The notes under the pieces: model-generated
The model's database searches: none
Told to the model about the DNA's origin: nothing
Seen by the model: only the letters and a program-made list of their open reading frames with translations
Shown: in pieces, positions 12,201-21,200 of the stretch
Layout: each line of letters opens with the position of its first letter
Position numbering within the stretch: the first letter of the stretch is position 1
Assembly (NCBI GenBank): GCA_020091685.1
Contig: CM034595.1
Coordinates: 43,670,351-43,734,350, forward strand
DNA length: 64,000 nt
DNA from: Lutjanus erythropterus
Taxonomy: Eukaryota; Chordata; Actinopteri; Lutjaniformes; Lutjanidae
Direction: 5' to 3'
Made by a program: the position numbers and the translations under genes

Positions 12201-15200
12201 TTACTGTTAGTGAAATGAATGAAAACTATTAAAATTTCAAGTACCTGCCTCCAGGTCGCTGTTTTCTGTTCAAATCATGTTAACTACTGATGGTCAAGTC
12301 ACATAGTTTTAGGTATTCAGCAACTGCCACCAGTAATTTGTCCTCCATGATTGTTATGTCCAAGCATCTGGAAACTTTTGTCCTCTCCGCCACAGACGAC
12401 TCGTCTCACAATATAAATAATTCAGCTCTACAATAGGGAAAAATTGTGAATGATATCAGGAGTTTTATCGTGCCGATTTGAAGTGTTTTTCAACTCGAGG
12501 CGTTCAGGGCACTCCTGTAAAAATGCAATGGACTCCAAGCATCCAAAATGCGAGGTGTCCAAGGTGCATTAGCAACTGAATAAAACGCTTTCTGCCTGTT
12601 GAACACAACTGGAACAAGATGCCCATTCACTGCCAAAACTGCACTCTGTTTGACTGGGGCCTTAGAATGTACAGATGTACTTAATAAAGTGGCCACTGAG
12701 TGTTTATATTGGTGCTGCAACTACTGTGACAGGAATAAATCCAAAGGTCTGCACTACAGGTTTGGCGAGATTTAAACATCAAAACCACTTCTGCCCATAG
12801 TAGTTAACACTGATTTCCTTTCTGTGTCAACAATTTCCTCACTTTAGACGGGTAACATTAGTTCACTGTCTTTTTCTTACTTTTTATTGATATTTTGATT
12901 GTGTTTAAGAAAGTCACGTTTTCCAGCCCTGACAACATGCCGATGACTTTATCAAATGCAAACATTGGTTATAAGATTGTCTTATCGTTACCTCACTGTT
13001 TAACTATATTATCTATAAGTGCTGGTATCTCCACCTACTGTTGAAACTCTTAATCAGAACTCCAGAAAGAGACAACACTTCACTTCCAACATTCTACAAA
13101 GGCAAAAAGAAGATCTTTAGAGGCTTTTTACAGGACACAATGACCTTTCTCTCCATGAATGCAAGCGTAACAGCACACTAAGTATGTTTTCCAAAGTGGG
13201 TGCAGACAGCGTGCAGACACCCACAGAGGAGATGCCACACGAATGACTGCTTAATGTTCACCCATTCTTCAACAGCTACCACAGAGGTGTCCTTAAGCAA
13301 ATCACTTAAACCCAAAATTGCTCCAGTGGAGCTGCACAGCGGCCAGCAGTGGAGGTCTGTGGCTGCACTGGGAAACTTTCCTGCCTGCATTTACTGTAGG
13401 TGAATGGGGACATTGATTCTGAAGAAAAACAAATTAATTGGCAGCGTCCTTCTGTCCATATATGGAGGTTAAACACATGATATTAATGAGGGTTCTGATG
13501 CCACTGTGTGAACAGCATGGGGATTTGTAAAGGCTCTGGTGAAGTTTCTTTCCTCAATTGTCAGTATGTAACCTTGCGTTAAGATGCCATAACGTCAGTG
13601 CATGCTTTTGTGACATTTGACACTCCCTCTCTAAATGGCAAACGTGTGTGTGTGTTTGTGTGTCCTTCCTTTCTCCTCAGTCTGGTCTGGTGTACACGGA
13701 GGAGGAGTGGCAGAAAGAGTGGAATGAACTGTTGAAGCTAGCCTCCAGTGAGCCGAGAATACACTACAGCACCAACGGCACCAACGGGTAAGGTCTGGCT
13801 TGGACAATGCTGGGACTGTTAAAGCTGCGAGCACTCATGTTTTTATTCATGAACAAACGACTGCGCTCACAATCACAACTGAGTGGCTGCTCCTCCTTTT
13901 AGTCAATCTGCTATTTATTGCAACAAGCACAAGTTCAGTGGGTTAAATATACTGACAAAGCTCTATAATACACACTCTTGAAGTTTTAATGTCATCACAA
14001 ATTTAAAAACCAGTTTAAATTCCAGCATATTGCAATATTCTTTCTCATCATTACTTCATTCAACTTCATTCACAACTGTCCCAGAACCATCCTGAAAAAC
14101 AGTTGTAACTGCTCTGAATATGAACCATCACAAAATCAAAATGTAGTTTATTTTCTTGATTATTTATTTAATATTTGTATTTGTTCGTTTTTAATGGCAC
14201 AATAAAAACACCATTAAAACAAGCACCTATGCTACTGTACTTCAGTACAGAACTGGAGTAAATGTTTTTTTCATTGCTGACAGTAAACACTGATGTAAAT
14301 TCAAAGTACTTTTACCACTAAACTGTACTCAGCTGAAATACTTGACATGACAGGAAATGGGGAGAGAGGGTGGGAGGGATGACACGCAGCAAAGGGCCGA
14401 AGGCGGGAGTCGAACTTACGCCCACTGCAGAGGACTCACAGCCTCCGTACACGGTGTGCATGTGCACTTTAACCATAGTTCACTGTAACACTTCACGTTT
14501 TTGATTGGAGTTGATTCTTTTTTTTTCCAACATTAAAAACCGCAGGACTCTGTTGCCCACTGGCAGCTAACTGTCTCTCCTCCTGCCAATTTCATGTAGC
14601 ATTATTTGGGAAAAATGGGGTGCATCCCCCGTTGTTAGAGTTTACTGCGTCCTTTCGGATTCCAACATCCGAACCAAAACCAACCAATTATGTACGCTTT
14701 AGCTCACTCACACACAGCCAGGGTGGCGCCTGGCTAAAGTTGGCTAGGAAGCGGTAAGCAGTTTGTTAGACTGTTTCAATCCAATGACTAAAACAAATAT
14801 GTCCCTTAGGTGAAAGGTGGACCGGTAATGCGGGAATATTTCAAAGTCTTTCGTTGATCTCGTGTTGAGCAGCCAGCCAGTGATAGTAGTAAAAGTCAGC
14901 ACTCGGTTCAGTTTGACATTTGTTAAGTGATGGTGACCTACATACTTAATACAGAAATCCCTTTCATCCCAGGGAAGATGTCTGTTCATTTTAAAGGAAA
15001 AGTAAATTCCCACACACGTGCAGCACCTCTGCATTGATTTTTCTTTTTAATGTGTCGAAGATATGAGAGACTTAAGTGTGTGTGGGGATTGATTTTTTTG
15101 TTTGAAATAGATTTTTGGGGGCTTTGATTCCCTGCACCAAGCAAGTGGTGTACTCATCTTCTACAATTGTAAAGATTCCTGTTCATCCCAAACACATTTT

Positions 15201-18200
15201 CAGCTGTTCCTGGGACAACATGAAATCGTTAGCCTCGAGCCCTGCTTTATATGTTTATGAATTTTGTATTTGTGCCCCAACAAAAAGTCTACAATTTCTT
15301 GGAATAATTAAATCATAAGGAATCCATAATAAGACAGTCTACTGTCTACTTGAAACTTGTATTTTCTCTGGTTTTGCAACAGTATTAACAGTTGTGTTTA
15401 TGTTAACCAGAAGCTGTGTTCTTGATGTTGTCTTCAGGGCGGAGTCCTCAGATGAACCAGTTTACGAGAGTTTAGAGGAGTTTCATGTCTTCGTCTTGGC
15501 TCACGTCCTCAGAAGGCCCATAGTGGTGGTGGCTGACACCATGCTGAGGGACTCTGGAGGAGAGGGTAAGGAGAAGCCTCACATTTCTAATGAATCACAC
15601 GCTGTATGTCATGATATTTTTCATAATTTCATCATAGAATTCATAGTCTTTTATCCAGCAAAGTTTGGGTTGGTCATTTTCAGGATTTAGGCCACACTCG
15701 ACAGAAATTTGAGACAATCATGGGGAAGTATTTGATATGAAACATTTCAAGTTGTCAGTGACTGATGGCTTGCCTAAGTTGTCCTAATGAAGTGAACACC
15801 ACCCATCTGGTATCTCAAGCAGGTTAAAACAAACAGTATCAACTACTGCCAAATACTGTGTGACCCATTTTGGTTGCATAAAACAAATGTGCACACACAC
15901 ATACATTTTTCTACAATAAGCAACTTGCAGCACTGCTTTGAGGGAATTGTGGTTTGATAATTGTAGTAGCTGTTAATTTGCTTTACACTGTTCACTTCTT
16001 GATATGGAATTAATGCAGCACTCATAATTGGCAGAATTAAGTAGTAAGTGAAATACTGGTTTGATTCATTGAAAGTGAAAGCTCATTTCTATTTTTGGCT
16101 CAAATGCTCCTAGTGCTCTTTATCGCCTAGACACGGTGCTGAGGTCGATCTTTTCAGATGTTTAACGTCCTCGTTACTCTTCCCTAGCCTTTGCTCCCAT
16201 CCCGTTCGGAGGCATCTACCTACCACTGGAAGTGCCAGCTGTCAAGTGCCATCGCTCACCCCTGGTCCTGGCGTACGACCAGGCCCACTTTTCTGCCCTG
16301 GTCTCCATGGAGCAGAAAGACAGCTCCAAAGAGCAAGGTAATGCTCTGCATCATTCATCTTTATTATCATCTGAATATTGATTTTTTTTCTGCAGCCTCC
16401 TAGTAAGCAGTTGACATTTTAAAAAGTTATAAATCACAGCACATCAATCATGGGTGTAACACTTTAGAAATTCCTCCTGAGACACCCTGCTGAAAAATAA
16501 AAGTCCTCAAATAATTTCCATATATTAATGTGCGTGAGGTTAAGAACAGGAGTTCTCTGACAGCACTCGTACCACTAGTATCCACTAGTGCTGGGTATCG
16601 TTTAAAAATGATGATACCAGTATCAGTATCAGGGGCCTGTTTCAGAGAGCAGGTCTAACAAACTCTGAGCCTAATCCTGAACTCTTAGTTTTTGGTTCCA
16701 GAACAGCTGATCAGAATTAGTTCAGTCAACTCTGAGTAATTTAACGCCCAGTTAAGCGCGTGTATGAAAGCTATCATCAGTGGAGCTCCAGTACGATGAT
16801 TCATTATGGCAACAAGTAAATAAAAGGCGGAGCCTCCATTTTAATCCAGCGGTGTACAAATATGAATGTGTGCCAGTGCAGACCATGACATTTATCTTAA
16901 AATACAGGAGTGGTGTGAGGAGTCAGGAATGAAATGCTGTCAAAACACATTCATACAAATTCAACCTATATTCAAAAACTCACTTCTAATACATTTAGGC
17001 TCAACAGTCACTAAACCTTTTTTCTGAAATAGGGCCTTAAAGTGATACCAGTACCAACAGAGTATTACATCTGTTCTAGTTTATTCGACACCCATCATGT
17101 GAATGGAGGCATTCTTGAAATATTCCTGCATTTTATGCATTTATTTTTATCAGAAGCCACAGGCATGTAGTATAGCCATACTTAACAACATTTTGGTGGC
17201 ATCTTGGCACGCTGAACTTTCAGCTCCGTCGGATACACCGCACTCAACTTCACCACACCACAGACTGTATGGGTCGTAGCTGCTGTGGCAGTGGACTGAA
17301 CACACGTTACGATCAGTCAAAGAACGACACAAAGAGTCTTTTTTCTTCAGATCTGGAAACAAAAAGGATCAAATGCAGGAATCGGTTGAGAAGTTTTGAT
17401 TCTTTTTGGTGCTGGGTTATCTCAGTCAGTACCTTAAAGGTACCAATACTCAGCCCAATATCCAACATCTCACTTTGTAGCTTTGCACTTTTGCTTGATG
17501 GGTCGCTGACCTTACACTTTATTAAGGAATGGTGACTTTGGAGGTGGACATGTCAGTATATCCAGTGATTTTGATTAGAAAATATATAATGTACTCATGA
17601 TGTAATATATTCTATTACTTTGTCAGTCTAAATGCTGTTCTTTAGGTTTTTCACCTTACAAGAGTGGAATTTTGGAGAGCCACTGAATACTTGTGCAATT
17701 GTACACAAGTTTGTGCTCAAGCCTATCCATGAAATTCCAGACATTGTCCAGACACTGAATTGTTCACCAGTCTAAAAATATCAGATTGGACCAGCCAAAA
17801 ACAATACTGGTCAAACCTAGCCGGTTAAATGTTAAAATAGAAAGTGGAAGAATTGATTGCACTCAGAAGTATTTCTGTCTACAAAGTGCTGGATAAAAAC
17901 GTTTTATCTTTTTTTTTTTTTAAGAATATTTTCCCCCATCTCTCCCAGCAGTTGTGATCCCTCTCACTGACTCAGAGCACAAAATGCTGCCTCTGCACTT
18001 TGCTGTGGACCCCGGGAAAGATTGGGAGTGGGGCAAAGATGACACAGACAACGTGATGCTGGCGAGGTATGGTCTCCATCTAAAAACAGCTCTTACGCAT
18101 TTACATGCCGTCGAGTCAGGTCAAATGGATTGATAAGGTGACTTTTACACATGGATTTGTCAGAACTGCTTTTAAAGGTCATAACTGATACAGATAAAGG

Positions 18201-21200
18201 CGAGAGTGGGACATGTTGTCTTGCTTGTGTACTCCCTTATAGACAGCTGTCCCTTTAGGGCTGAGTGTCAGTGTGTAGGGATTGACTCCTGACTCCAGAT
18301 TAGCGACAGTGCCAGTGACAATAAGATTAGCTCTAAATACCTTCTATGAATGGACCAGGGGAAGGAGCGCCAAAATAGCAGCTTGATAAAAATAACAGTC
18401 CACCTTACTTACCTCAGTTGATGACGCTGTGGATGTCTTATTCAGGTAAAATGGTGGACAGAGATATTATTTCATGAGTGGCTGTGTAATATTGTTCAGA
18501 AAAGGTCACTGAGTTAAAAGGCTTGCTCAGAACAAGAGCAAGATGCTTTTAGTGCATTTTGCTATTCACTGCACCGTCCAGAGCCAAATTACCGGTTGTT
18601 GTTAAACAGCAGCACATAAATATTCATCCCGTTTTATTATGAGCCTTACATTAAAGGAATAGTTTGGGTTATTTGAAGTGGGGTTGTATGAGGTACTTAA
18701 GGATAGTCTGTGCATTGACTACAGTAGATGGAGGTCGGCATGTGCCCAGTTTAGAGAAGCAGAGAGGAGCACCTGCTGTGGACAGGTTCAGCAACAAAAT
18801 GTGTTTTAGCCACTCAAAAAAAGGCCCACCTAAAAAATCAGTTTAAGTGTACGCTATATTTTGAATTTGTTCATCACTTTACTTTGCCATCATATATAAG
18901 ACAAATATCACTCTTTACAAACCAACCAAACTCCATGGACAAAATCAGTAATTTTACCTTGCAGAACACAGGAGTTGCTGATATGCTGTTGCCTCAGTTG
19001 GTTAGTTTGTTTCTGTTATTGTGTGGCCTCAGTGAAGCATAAACTAACTGTTTAAAACACCAAAGTCTCACACCATGACAAAAAGAAACTAACCGTTCAA
19101 GGCAGCGGTGGACCAGCTGCTCCTGTGTTCTGCGAGGTAAAATGACTTGTTTCACCCATGGAGTTTGGTTGGTTTGGAAAGAGAAATATTTTGCTTATAT
19201 AATATGATTTTCCATCAGAAAAGGCTGTCTAATTGCAAGATAAAGCTGTGAAAATTTTCTAAATATAGCGTACATTGAAACCAATATTGATTTTATTTTC
19301 AGAGTTGAGTCTTTTTCTTTTTTCTTTTTTTTAAGTGGCTAAAATACATTTTGTTGCTGACACCGTCCACAGCAGTATATTGTTTAGCTTCCTGCTTCCC
19401 TCACCATGATCCCAGTTGATGTTGCTGGCTACCTGTTTGGATAGATTTTCAGTGGTTGCACATTTACCTCTGGTACCGTGCTTTAGATTCCAGCTCATGA
19501 CTGTTGATCATTATGATATTTTAACATGAAATAAGCTCATCAACTACATGAATAACACCAGTAAATACGTTTCAAGTACAGTACAACACAGGAACTCTGA
19601 CAGAAAGTGTTGGTCTCCTCTCACTGAGCTTTGACTTGTGTGCCTGTCTGTCCCTCCTCCTCCCAGTGTGGCTCTCTCTTTAGAGGCAAAGCTCCAGATG
19701 TTGCACAGCTACATGACGGTCACCTGGCTGCCCCTGCCCTGTGAGGTAAAGATGAAAGTCCACACATCCATCCTGAGTCATCTTTGCTCCTCTACAGCAG
19801 CTTTATAAAGCTCAGACAGACTTTATTGGACCACCTGGTTTTTGACTGCTTTTGAAATGACAGACAAGATAAATCAGCGATAAAAAGAACAGTGAATTAT
19901 TTTTCAACTAACCATGACAGCCGGCTTAGGATTCCAAAAACTCACTCAGTATTTTACAAGCCAAATTGAGTTTTGGAATAAAAAGAAACCCCAACTTGTA
20001 ATGTGATGATTATTAGATTGATGCCAAAGTGGTTGGTAGACTTAGAGTATTACAGCTGCTTGCGGTTTGTGTTAATTTCCCACACTCATTACAAACAAGG
20101 ACAATATTTTTTCCCTTTTCCATCGAACTGCCTGTCCCCTGACTGCTGTACAAAGCGTATGTGAAAAAACAAACTACACTGGCCCATTCAGGTCATAGAG
20201 TCACGCCACGCAAACACTGTGACAAAGGTCCTCTTGTGTGCCACATGCTAACATCAGGGTGCTTGGAAGGACAAATTCAGAGCAGCTTCATGGTTAAGCT
20301 ACAGCAACTGGTGGAAATACAGGAACCCAAGTATTCAAAGTAATTAAATTATAATTTAACACGATTCTTCTGTTTAGCAATGCTGCTTGAGGATAGCTGT
20401 GTGTTGGTCATGATGGCCAGAGAGAGTTTTTAGAGATCAGGATACTGCGTCATTTCCAAATACAGCATAACATGTTTGTAGGTATGAAAAGCATTTGGAA
20501 ACTGAGTCATTTGTTTTTTTCTGCATTGGTGTGCAAAGAAACAGCTCTATGAATCACACTTTTCACATCCTTATTAACTGTTTGTTTAACCAAGCATTTA
20601 ACATTTATCTAATTCAGTACTAACCTTCATCATGCTCACAGTGTTTCAGATTTTAAAAACAAGCAACCCTGACTTATCTTAAAGTCTACTAGAGACACAC
20701 AGCAGGTTTTCACTGAAGGGTTTCAGGAGAGTTTTAACTCTTTGCTAATATGCATCATGTTTTTTTAGAAACCTAATTTAATGAGTTGACCATACAGGCT
20801 ACGAAACGTGTATATTTCCAATAATAATAATGATAATAAACTTTCCAAACCCAGAATTACAAGGTGCTTCACAAAATAAAGACACAGAAATAAAACCACA
20901 ATTTAAAAGCACATCATGCACAGAAAATGACATAAAATGGAGATAGAAAAACAAGATTTTTTTTTTTTTGAAGCTTCTTAAACTGAGGTACTGATTCAGC
21001 TACTCTGATGTCGAGGGGGAGTTTGTTCCACAACATTGAAGCTAAAACAGTAAAAGCATTATCACCTTTTGTTTTAAAGGCTTAAAACAAAAGGTGATAA
21101 TGCTGTTACGGACCTTGGGACTTTTGACAACATTTGATTCTCTGATGTGAGGGGTCTTAGGGCAGAGTAAGGGGTCGGGAGTGCTGAGATGTAAATTAAA

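Larger units (their letters stand above)
16338..17951 (+). other. otud7b intron with nested elements
   Basis: Holds an element at 16586-17457 interrupted by another at about 16630-17040. The remainder ends in the pyrimidine tract of the CAGCAG acceptor. Confidence 0.6.

Noticed and set aside
14405-14415. Functional tRNA gene on the minus strand
   Set aside because: A B box is present, but no cloverleaf can be drawn around it, and the attached sequence matches a SINE piece at 28755.
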